From Triticum aestivum (lineage: Eukaryota; Streptophyta; Magnoliopsida; Poales; Poaceae), in contig NC_057807.1 in NCBI RefSeq assembly GCF_018294505.1, positions 168,112,820-168,176,819 on the forward strand: DNA of 64,000 nt, given 5' to 3'. The notes under the pieces are model-generated. The model made no database searches, was not told the DNA's origin, and saw only the letters and a program-made list of their open reading frames with translations. Positions 55,895 to 64,000 of the stretch are shown here, one piece after another. The position numbers and the translations under genes were made by a program. How positions within the stretch are numbered: the stretch's first letter is position 1; each line of letters starts with the position of its first letter.

Positions 55895-56989
55895 TCAGAT
55901 ACTCCTCGTCCTCATGTTCCTCAGATTCAGCCTCAGAGTCCATTTCCTTGCCAATGAATGCCCGAGCCTTCTTGGAGCTGCTCTTCTTGTGAGATGAAGA
56001 CTTCGAGGATTTTGATGATGAAGACTTTGAAGATTTCTTCTTCTTCTTTGCGTCATCAGAACTATAGTCCTTGTATTTCTTCTTCTTTGATTCCTTATCC
56101 CACGGAGGACAATCTTGGATGTAGTGACCAGGTTTCTTGCATTTGTGGCAAAACCTCTTCTTGTAGTCACTGGATGAGGAATCATTGCTCCTTGAGGATT
56201 TTCCAAAGCAACCATGTCTTGAGAACTTCTAAAATTTCTTCACGAGCAGTGCTAGTTCCTGGCTCAGTTCTTCAGGATCACCAAGGCTGCTAGCAGAGTC
56301 CTCATCTTTAGACTCAGAGACTGCCTTGGCCTTCAGAGCACGTGATCTGCCATAGCTCAAACCATAGAGATCTCTCTTCTCAGCAAGCTGGAACTCATGA
56401 GTATTTAGCCTCTCGAGGATGTCAGCGGGATCAAGTGACTTGTAATCAGCACGCTCTTGAATCATCAGTGCCAGAGTATCAAATGAAGAATCAAGCGATC
56501 TCAACAATTTCTTCACCATCTCATGGTCGGTGATGTCAGTGGTGCCAAGTGCTTGAAGTTCATTTGAGATGTCAGTGAGGCGATCGAAGGTTTGCTGGAC
56601 ATTTTCATTGTCGAGTCTTTTGAAGCGGTTGAAGAGATTGCAAAGAACGTCAACACGAGAGTCACGTTGAGTTGAGACTCCTTCATTCACTTTGGACAGC
56701 TATCCCAGATAAGCTTAGCAGTTTCCAAAGCACTCACTCTTTCATACTGCCCTTTGCTCAGATGGCCACATATGATATTCTTCGCTTGGGAATCGAGTTG
56801 CTTGAATCTCTTCACATCAATAGCGTTTGGAGAAGGTGTGACTGAGGGAACACCATTTTCCACAACATACCAGAGATCGTTATCAGTTGCCTCAAGATGC
56901 ATTCGCATCTTATTCTTCCAGTAGGGGTAGTCCATTCCATCAAAGGCAAGACACCCAGGAGAGACCTTGATCATACCTGCGGTCGACAT
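55895..56989 (-). pseudogene. Copia 2 gag, capsid-like part and zinc knuckle
   Basis: ATG at 56989: FDGMDYPYWKNKMRMHLEAT, then a frameshift near 56688 and the UBN2-type domain (FDRLTDISNELQALGTTDIT, KKLLRSLDSSFDTLALMIQE, ADILERLNTHE). After a stop at 56229 another frame has the knuckle FCHKCKKPGHYIQDC (C-x2-C-x4-H-x4-C; about 56110-56155) and a Lys/Ser-rich tail. It would form the particle and bind RNA. Confidence 0.85.
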
Positions 56990-57038
56990 AACTAAAACTC
57001 CAGGCGGTTAAACCATAATCACACAGAACAAGGGAGTA

Positions 57039-57054
57039 CCTTGCTCTGATACCA
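57039..57054 (-). other. Primer-binding site of Copia 2, initiator tRNA-Met
   Basis: Minus strand TGGTATCAGAGCAAGG, two bases from the LTR. The canonical plant copia site. Confidence 0.93.
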
Positions 57055-57056
57055 AT

Positions 57057-58521
57057 TGAAAGTGCGTTATATCGACTAGAGGAGGGCTGAATAGGCGATT
57101 TTTATGAATACTTCACTGAGGAATTTGCTGGTGAGGAAATTCCTAAATGAAGAACTACTAGCAGCGGAATAAGTACTAAAATGTAAACATAACAAAACAC
57201 AAGCATGGTCATCATGATGGAATGAAGACAAGCACAGAGTACAGAAAGCATAAACACAGGATAACACAGAAAGAAGATGGACAGACTGAAGAAATTGAAC
57301 TGAGGAAATTGAGAAAGTCTTCAGTCAAAGTCTTGAAACAGATATGAACAAGCACACAACAAAAGAACTGAGGAAATGAAAGAGTTGAGGAAATAGAACC
57401 AGTAAGATTGGTGAAGACAATGATTTGGTAGACCAGTTCCAACTGCTGCCTCAGTTGTACATCTGGTTGGAGCGGCTGAGTATTTAAACTCGAGGACACA
57501 CAGTCCTCACCGTATTCTCCTTGAGCTAAGGTCACACAGACCTCGCCCAATCACTTGTGGTAAGTCTTCAGGTGACTTCCAAACCTTCACAGACTAGGTC
57601 ACTTGGCGATCCACAATTCCTCTTGGATGCTCTAGACCTTGATGCCTAACCGTCTGGAAGAAGCAAGTCTTCAAAGGTAACAAGCGTCGGATCCACGATG
57701 GATCAATCTCTTCAGTGATGCTCAATCACTTTGGATTTGTAGGTGTTGGGTTTGGGTTTTCCTCACTTGATGATTTTCACTCAAAGTCCTCGGAGGATGG
57801 GATGCTCTCAAATGACAAGTGTCAGTTTCTCTCGGAGCAGCCAACCAGCTAGTGGTTGTAGGGGCGGCTATTTATAGCCTAGGGAGCAGCCTGACATGAT
57901 AAGACATAAATGCCCTTCAATGATATGACCGTTAGGTGGGTAGATATTTTGGGACAGCTGGTGCATAGCACAGCAACGGTCGGAATTTTGACTCTCAAAT
58001 TCCTCAGGGCTATCATGTTCCTCACTGTGTACGCAATCCGCACTGGCGAATTCCTAACTCCTCAGTCAGAACAAATTCCACAGAGACTAGAAGAACTTTG
58101 TCTCTGTCACTGAAGAATAGGACTGAACTGTATGAGATTTCCAATGGCTTCACTCGAAGGGATTAGTAGGTGTAGGATTTTGAGTTGAGCATCACTTGGA
58201 AATTTTCCTTAGTATTTCTTCGACCCCCTTTAACAGGACGGTGTTTCCTATGACTCAAGAAAGAGAAAATGAAACTATAAAAACAAAAGTCTTCACGCTT
58301 CATGTTCCTCGAATGATTGCCAAGTCTTCAAGGTCACACCAATTTCTTCACTTTCAAAGTCTTCAGAAAGTCTTTAGAAATTCAAAGTCTTCAGTTGAAG
58401 AACTTCATTTTTAGGGTTCGACTTTCTCTGTAAATATCAAACTCCTCACAAACGCATCAATCCCTTAACCTATAAGTCTTCAATACACCAAAATTATTAA
58501 GGGGAACTAGATGCACTTACA
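57057..58521 (-). repeat. 5' LTR of Copia 2
   Basis: 1465 bp. Sense strand starts tgtaagtgcatctagttcc at 58521. TATA CTATAAATAG at 57868-57877. Rich in the near-palindrome aagtcttc/gaagactt and in gaggaat words. The duplication ggagg follows at 58522. Confidence 0.9.
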
Positions 58522-58890
58522 GGAGGGCATCACCCCCACGAACGCCTCACTGTAGAAGGCGAAAATGGACAGGAGGAGGATGGAGTTGGCATGAATGTGG
58601 AGCGCGTGGAGGACGTAATGATGAAGAAGGGCATAGAAGAAGCGAGAGAATGGGGGCACCAGCCCCGAATAGACGTTGTGCAGGAAGAAAGGGAAGAAAG
58701 TGCTGTCAGCGGGCTCCGGCGCGGCGGTGGCAACCCGGAGCGTCGTCCCCTTCCACTCGTTGTCCTTGCTCGCCGTCAGGAGGAGCGTGGTCTGGAGCTT
58801 CTCCCCGGCCACGGAGGGCGCAAGCAGCGCCGGCTCGTACCAGGCGGAGCCGGCAGCCGACGCTGAGGCCGTGGTCTTCTCGGCGGCCAT
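58522..58890 (-). pseudogene. Antisense gene of element B, first part
   Basis: ATG at 58890. The frame runs MAAEKTTASASAAG ... PPFSRFFYALLHHYVLHALH, ILLLSIFAFYSEAFVGVMPS and is interrupted by Copia 2 exactly at the duplicated ggagg. Reading resumes at 28630 in phase (VTMVRHFFFLRMTG). This part is the PF04195-type domain; compare VHPFLRGLLEFYGLQLHHLT in the Fatima gene. It lies about 290 bp from B's 3' LTR and points away from it. Confidence 0.7.
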
Positions 58891-59182
58891 TGAGCAAAGG
58901 ATTGGAGGGAAAATCGGCAGATCTGGTGAGTTCTTCCGCTGCTGGGAGAAGGGGATCTGGAGCAAGACGAAGAAGGGGCAATGAAATCCTGGCGGCAGAT
59001 GGCAGCCCTTTTGTCAGATGGAAACAGTTGCCGAGGCAGGGTGGGGAAGTGGAGTCGCCCACGTCCCATCAATCGCCACGCGTCATCAAGGCTGCAGGCG
59101 GTTAGGGCCCGCGGCGCTCCTCACTTGCCATTTGGCTTCACCTGGAAGCCAAGTCTGAGCGCGCCTTGGGCCCGGGGGCTAC
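58891..59182 (+). other. Region between antisense gene and 3' LTR of B
   Basis: Non-coding for pol. Presumably the promoter and leader of the antisense gene (no clear TATA seen) and the polypurine tract cccgggggctac (59171-59182). The last 170 bp are closely related to 61975-62139 in element C. Confidence 0.6.
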
Positions 59183-60061
59183 TGTCGGCATCTTGGATAC
59201 GGGGGTATCCATCCCCGCCTGCACGTAGCTCCATCGGCGGTCTGGTATGGCCCAGCTTCAACATTAACCGCACAAGACCCTCGCGAGGGGCCAAGCCTCT
59301 TGAGGTGGACGACGTCAAGACCCCCAAGGGGATTGGCCTCACCGGGCTGGCTCCCGAGGGGCGGAGAGTTCTATGCAGGGTTTACCTCATGAGTCTCAGC
59401 TGGCGTGAGCCATGACGACCAAGGCCAAGTGGGCGCTAGGCGGGCGCAGAGCGCAGGTTTCCTCTTCGGTGTAAAGGAGGCAAGCCACAGGCGCAGAGTC
59501 CCGAGGAATTAGTCAAGGGTTTCCATTCTGGTGCAACAAGACCAAGACCGCCAGGACGGCGGGATGGAGGTCATTGACGAGCCCACCACAATGTCATGAC
59601 TAGAGGCTTTTCGCAGGCGAAGACTACTTTTGTCAGGATAAGCTGTACTACTTGTCCCCTTTCAAATCCGGTCGTTGTGGGATCCCTTCCCACCAACATT
59701 TGGGAAGAGGACCGAGGCCACTATAAATAGGACTAGCCACCACCATAGAGGCAAGACGAGTCGAACTAGCTCACACCACACCAGCTCCCTTGAGCTCAAG
59801 AACACCTCACCTCCTGAGGCCAGTTCATCCACTATACTAGTTCATCCTCAGCCCCTCGAGGTAATCCACCAAAACGCTGGAGTAGGGTATTACACCGCAA
59901 GGTGGCCCGAACCAGGATAAACTGTTGTGTCTCTCTGTCTCTTTGAGCTTGCCGCGCTAGGCTTAGGAGGATTGCGAGTAGGCAGGCTGGGTAGGTTGAG
60001 ATCTCCGCACGCACCCCAGAGTTCGAACCTCTCAAGGGTTTGCGGAACCCATAATCTGACA
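59183..60061 (+). repeat. 3' LTR of element B
   Basis: 879 bp, TGTCGGCATCTTGG to ggaacccataatctgaca, TATA ctataaatag at 59721-59730. Very similar to 62140-63028. Followed by tcctg, which is also the 5-mer after LTR A. Confidence 0.9.
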
Positions 60062-61005
60062 TCCTGAGAGTCACCCTGGGGCCTCATGAGGGCTCCCTCC
60101 CACGTCTTAGTGGCAGCACTTAGCTCCGCGCTGGTGAGAAGACTAGATTAGGTGTCGGACGCGGCTATTCATTTGCTTTCCGAAGTTGCTTGCAGTTTTT
60201 TAGTAACCTTTCAATGGATTTGGTATTTTCAAACCCTCTTTCCTCGAGTTGTTTCCTTCTCCTGAACCGTTTTTGGCCTAAGGGCACAAGAGAGGTGGCA
60301 GTCACCTGTCACTTCCTCTTGCGCGCCTCGCGCGTGGGGCTAGGTAGGTGTGTGCGCCTTGGGCCTGCCCTTGCGAGCACGCACCGTGCCGAGCCCTGGT
60401 GCTTCGGCTTCATCCTCGCGAGGAGCCCTCGATCAAGCTCACGGGCACCAGCACCCCTCATGTCCGTGCCCCCCAGGCAGCGCGACGCAGTGCATCAAGT
60501 CTGAGCTAATCTATGGTAGGGGGCTCGCATAAGGGGGTGTAAGCCGCTCATTAGTTTTCTCTTCCTTCGAAGACAGCCCTGCATCATCTCCTGAGACCCC
60601 AAGGCGTCTTCCGGGGTCTGCATCCATGGCTCCCCGAGAAAGGGGGCCCCATCGAGTACCTGAGGCCAGGTTTTCGTGAGGCAGAAAACTACTATACACA
60701 TACCAAGCTAAGCTTTCCTACCTTAGCTTACTCAGATTGCAAACGTTACAACACAACATCAAGATAGCAAGCCTAGCATAAAGGGCATAACTACCATAGT
60801 TCATTACATGCCCCCACAGGGTACATCTCTTTTTTTGAATTACAGGAGAAAGGAAAGGCTAAACAAAGAGGGCCCAAAGGCGTACGAGCTCGGCACCAGC
60901 GCCGCATCCTCAAGCAGCGCCTCAAGGTGGCCCGGCGCTTCACCAGTTCTCCCATAGGCGACCTGGGGCCGCTGGCCTTGAGTCCAAGTTCGCCGGCCCC
61001 CAGCC
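60062..61005 (+). other. Spacer of element C
   Basis: No gene. Its start (60070-60160) matches element A's spacer in inverse orientation (3270-3360). The last part precedes the 3' end of the antisense gene. Confidence 0.55.
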
Positions 61006-61821
61006 TCACACCGGGCTCCTCTCCAGCTTCACTAGAGCGATGCGGCGGGACGAACCACCAACGTCCTCGACCCGGGCACGACGACGCGGAGGCTGGTCGT
61101 AGCCGCCACTGCTCGAGCTCTCATCCAAGGAAGAGCTGCCGTCACGGGAGGAGAAGCGCGCGTCACCAAGACCAAGCTCGTCTTCGCCACCATCGACGTC
61201 GCTGCCATCCTCCGGGTAGCACCCAACGCGGCGGCCGTCCTCCCTGAACACCCTCACATAGAGGGTCACGAGGCCATTGTACTTGAAGTGGAGGGTGCAC
61301 CTTTTGCCCAGGCCACGCATGCGGGCGGAAGTCTACCAGCCATGGGTCAGGACCATGCTGCCAGAGGCGGCGACCTCGGCAACAACCCACGAAGCTCTGT
61401 TGCAGCAACCGTCGGCCTGCAGCCAGAGACCATCAAGCCCCGAGGAAGGAAGTTCGCCGGAGAAGAAATGCGAAAGCCGGAGCGAGGTGCCGGCCGGGCT
61501 CTCCGACCACACCACGAATTCAGGGAGCACGTCTAGCAAAGAGAAGCGCGACCGAGGTGGGCGCACAATCACGGCGCGCCTCCCTTCATCATGGGGGCTG
61601 CTCCAAAGCTGGTGGCCCCTTCCGCGAGAAGAGGCACCATCGCGGGCACCAAGAGGAGTGCCGGCTCTGGGGGGTGCGCGCTCGCGCCCCCTAAGAGCCG
61701 CCATGGGAACCGCGGGATGCTTGCGGGGGCGACCGCGACCTCTCTTGGGAGGCAGAGCGGCAGGCCCCTCCTTGGAATCCTTCCCCTTCTCGGCCGCTGA
61801 AAACCTCCTCGATGACGCCAT
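61006..61821 (-). pseudogene. Antisense gene of element C: AT-hook plus B3-like DNA-binding protein
   Basis: ATG at 61821. One continuous frame of 272 codons with a single in-frame TAG at 61333-61335. Residues 26-35 (KRGRGRPRKH) form an AT-hook. An Arg-rich linker follows, then a domain with LPEFVVWSESPAGTSLRLSH, LWLQADGCCNRASWVVAEVA, GSMVLTHGW-stop-T-S-A-R, GLGKRCTLHFKYNGLVTLYV, VFREDGRRVGC. The pattern G-W-x-x-F-A-R-x-x-G-L plus L-x-F-x-x-x-G is that of plant B3 domains (PF02362); the stop stands at the residue after GW. An acidic Ser/Asp tail ends the protein at 61006. Predicted DNA-binding; target and role unknown. PF02362 membership needs a profile search. Confidence 0.65.
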
Positions 61822-61900
61822 GGGAGCAAGATGGAGAGGAGAGAAGCAGGCGGAAGCAAGACGAAGGAGAGATGGGCGAGGGGCTCTGCCCCTCCCTCAC

Positions 61901-61910
61901 CTTTATAGCC
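61901..61910 (-). promoter_or_regulatory. TATA box of the element C antisense gene
   Basis: Minus strand GGCTATAAAG, about 80 bp upstream of the ATG, with a pyrimidine-rich leader between. Similar in spacing to the Fatima antisense gene. Confidence 0.55.
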
Positions 61911-62139
61911 AAGGGAGGCCAACCGCTGGCCTCCATGACCTCGCGCCATCATGACCTTTTGCATGCCGCATCGTCCCGTCAAGTCTGTCGAGGCAGCGTG
62001 GGGAAGCGGAGTCACCCACGCCCCATCAATCTCCACGCTTCATCAAGGCCGTAGACAGTTAGGGCCCACGACGCTCCGCACTTACCCTTTGGCTTCGCTT
62101 GGAAGCCAAGTCCGAGCACGCCTTGGGCCCGGGGGCTAT

Positions 62140-63028
62140 AGTCGGCGTCTTGGATATGGGGGTATCCAGCCCTGCCTTCCTGTGGCCCACCACGTGGCTC
62201 CATCGACGGCCTGGTATGGCCCAGCTCTAGCATCAACCACTCAAGACCCTCGCGAGGGGCCAAGCCTCGCGATGCGGACGATGCCAAGACCCCCGAGGGA
62301 ATCGGCCTCCTCAGGCTGGCTCACGAGGGGGCGGAGAGTTCTATGTAGGGTTTGCCTCATGAGGCTCAGCTGACGTGAGCCATGACGACCAAGGCCAAGC
62401 GGACGCCAGGCGGGCGCAGAGCGCAAGTTTCCTCTTCGGTGCAAAGGAGGCAAGACACAAGCGCGGAGTCCCGAGGAATCAGCCAAAGGTTTCCATTTTG
62501 GCGTAACGAGACCAAGACCGCCAGCACGGTAGGATGGAGGTCACCGACGAGCCCACCACAGCGTCACGACCAGAGGCTTTTCGCAGGCGAAGACTACTTT
62601 TGTCGGGATAAGTTCTACTACTTGTCCCCTTTCAAATCCGGGTTGTGGGATCCCTTCCCGCCAACATTTGGGAATAGGACCAAGGCCACTATAAATAGGA
62701 CTAGCCACCACCATAGAGGCAAGACAAGTCGAACTAGCTCACACCACACCAGCTCCCTTGAGCTCATGAACACCTCACCTCCTGAGGCCAGTTCATCCAC
62801 TGTACTAGTTCATCCTGAGCCCTCTAGGCAATCCACCAAAACGCTGGAGTAGGGTATTACACCGGAAGGTGGCCCGAACCAGGATAAACTGATGTGTCTC
62901 TTTGTCTCTTTGAGCTTGACGCGCTAGGCTTAGGAGGATCGCGAGTAGGCGGGCTGGGTAGGTTGAGATCTCTGCACGCACCCCAGAGTTCAAACCTCTC
63001 AAGGGTTTGCAAAACACGTAATCCGACA
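62140..63028 (+). repeat. 3' LTR of element C
   Basis: 889 bp. The first base is A instead of T (agtcggcgtcttgg after gggggctat), the end is cacgtaatccgaca, TATA ctataaatag at 62689-62698. Flanked on the right by taagt; the matching left duplication is outside the window. Confidence 0.88.
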
Positions 63029-63835
63029 TAAGTGCACAATACTGTATCAAGAGATAAAAATCGCATTCCCCACTATCTACAAACAACATAGTAATGCAGC
63101 TACAGCATGCCTGTTGTGTACAACGGCCAATGTATACAAACAACATGGCAATGCATGCTATCTCCACACATATCAATTGGAAAGTAAAATGCCCACTGTG
63201 TACACATGCTTCAACTGAAAAACTGACAAAAAAATTTAGAACACCAGCTAATAGTATCAGCAAAACCACCCACCCATGGCACAACAGAGCAGTAGCACAA
63301 GCAGCGGCACAACACCAGTAGCTCAAGCGGGAGCAGCTAGAACACGCACGAGATTGGAAGAGGAGCTCACCGAGGTGGCTTCCGGTGATGCGGCAAATCC
63401 AGGTCGGCTGTCGGCCGGCTTTTTAGAGGAGGGAGAGGTGGGTCGTTGTCGAGGAGCGCGGCGTCCAGAGGAAGAGAGAGTGTGTCGGCGTCCCACCTGG
63501 ATGCTCCTACTTACCACTAAATTTTCAATGGCTTTCATTAGTCAATTTCTTCATAGAATGGCCTACTATACGCTTTTTTGTGTTTAATCGGCGTGCTCAC
63601 ATTAGTGGACTCACTATAAACACGTATGCGGGCATGGCGTAAGGGGTGGCGGCCGGGACTTTGGCCGTCAGCGTGAACTCGATGTTCTGTGGTCTGATTT
63701 CAATTTGATTTTGTTTTGTTTCACTTGCTATCTACAGCCTCTTAGACTCTAGGTAGAAAGTGTTTAAAAGAGTAGATTTGTTAGTTTCCTAAAAATTTCT
63801 TCCATGAAAGAATATGATTATGCTCTTTAGGGTTG
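63029..63835. other. Flanking sequence, no recognised feature
   Basis: Lower GC and non-repetitive in look. An open frame at 63276-63587 has no recognisable domain. Possibly genuine low-copy DNA. Confidence 0.35.
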
Positions 63836-63946
63836 TTTTGCTGTTCCAAAGGCACATGGGAGTTTGCGGAAAAAAGCTGACGATGTTTTCTCTTGGATAT
63901 TCGGAGAAGGGAGACAATCGACGATCTGGCTCTACTGCAGGTATTC
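63836..63946 (+). CDS. Possible host-gene exon, unassigned
   Basis: Between an acceptor-like ctctttag (ending about 63829) and a donor-like ctgcag|gtattc (about 63940) the frame reads AVPKAHGSLRKKADDVFSWI followed by FGEGRQSTIWLYC. Composition differs from the transposon frames around it. I do not recognise the protein, and the frame stays open past the donor, so it could be chance. Confidence 0.25.
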
Positions 63947-64000
63947 CTTTTGTGCCCCTCTATTTAGTTACTATGAGCATGGTTTAGTTTAGAGAGAGCT

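Larger units (their letters stand above)
28631..58521 (-). mobile_element. Copia 2, Sirevirus (Maximus-like) with envelope-position ORF
   Basis: Flanked by the duplication ggagg (28626-28630 and 58522-58526) inside B's antisense gene. Reads leftwards: 5' LTR (57057-58521), tRNA-Met primer site, gag with zinc knuckle and long coiled coil, protease, integrase (split by D2), RT, RNase H, a 1.2-kb non-coding part with a promoter-like sequence, a broken additional ORF, and a truncated 3' LTR. Without D2 it is about 13.9 kb. Size, the extra ORF and LTR sequence fit my memory of Triticeae Maximus. Pol has at least four nonsense codons. Confidence 0.85.
5749..60061 (+). mobile_element. Gypsy element B (host of the whole nest), interrupted
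   Basis: A plus-strand gypsy element broken by two copia elements. Order: gag (5749-7339), protease (7492-8170), RT remnant (8290-8784), spacer with tandem repeats (8785-10531), Copia 1, antisense gene (26339-28630), Copia 2, start of the antisense gene (58522-58890), polypurine tract and 3' LTR (59183-60061). The 5' LTR and start of gag are missing on the left, where element A abuts. Pol is largely deleted: RNase H and integrase are absent and RT is internally shortened. Continuity across each insertion is shown by target duplications and restored reading. On the right it ends inside element C. Confidence 0.75.
60062..63028 (+). mobile_element. Element C: 3' part of a gypsy element related to A and B
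   Basis: Spacer (60062-61005), antisense AT-hook/B3-like gene (61006-61821, minus), leader, polypurine tract (62131-62139) and 3' LTR (62140-63028). No primer site follows the LTR at 60061, so 59183-60061 is the end of B and not a 5' LTR of C. B most likely inserted into C. The left part of C is not in the window. Confidence 0.7.

Noticed and set aside
59183..63028. A complete small element with LTRs 59183-60061 and 62140-63028
   Set aside because: No primer site follows the first LTR and the sequence there is mid-element spacer; two separate 3' ends explain it better.

Overview
The window reads as intergenic DNA of a large grass genome, most probably Triticeae (wheat, Aegilops or barley type). 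This rests on LTR families I recognise from memory (Fatima-like gypsy, Maximus-like Sirevirus copia), grass-type GC-rich reading frames, and nesting of LTR retrotransposons several layers deep. I found no intact host gene, rRNA, CRISPR or functional tRNA gene. A possible host exon lies at the extreme right end.

Layout. 1-1173: an LTR terminus and a truncated Fatima-like 3' end. 1174-1577: unrecognised repeat. 1578-5748: gypsy element A (minus strand, pol deleted), lying in the gag of gypsy element B. B (plus strand) supplies gag, protease and RT remnants at 5749-8784, a spacer with tandem repeats to 10531, an antisense gene at 26339-28630 plus 58522-58890, and a 3' LTR at 59183-60061. Copia 1 (10537-26303, target duplication caagt) sits in B and contains non-autonomous element D1 (16892-23360, duplication ggatg). 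Copia 2 (28631-58521, duplication ggagg) interrupts B's antisense gene and contains D2 (37271-53265, duplication gttct). D2's 5' LTR is split by a Fatima-like element (42813-52914, duplication gggag). B itself abuts element C, another 3' end of the A/B family (60062-63028) whose antisense gene encodes an AT-hook plus B3-like protein. 63029-64000 is flanking DNA.

Deepest path, outermost to innermost: C, B, Copia 2, D2, Fatima. By-eye LTR comparison agrees: about 6 differences in 520 bp for Fatima, against a few percent for D1, D2 and Copia 1. All pol genes carry frameshifts or nonsense codons, so no element looks autonomous now.

The most interesting signals are not the pol genes. (1) D1 and D2 have primer-binding sites matching tRNA-Lys(CUU), and each also carries a degenerate tRNA-Lys(CUU)-like sequence deep in its internal region. 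(2) Antisense genes with TATA boxes lie between pol and the 3' LTR; the Fatima one has seven inferred exons. (3) Members of one gypsy family carry different antisense genes (PF04195-like in A and B, B3-like in C). (4) Copia 2 has a plant-gene-like promoter and leader upstream of its envelope-position ORF. (5) D elements carry many polypurine-tract-like copies. Family names, tRNA comparisons and domain names come from memory and need a database search.
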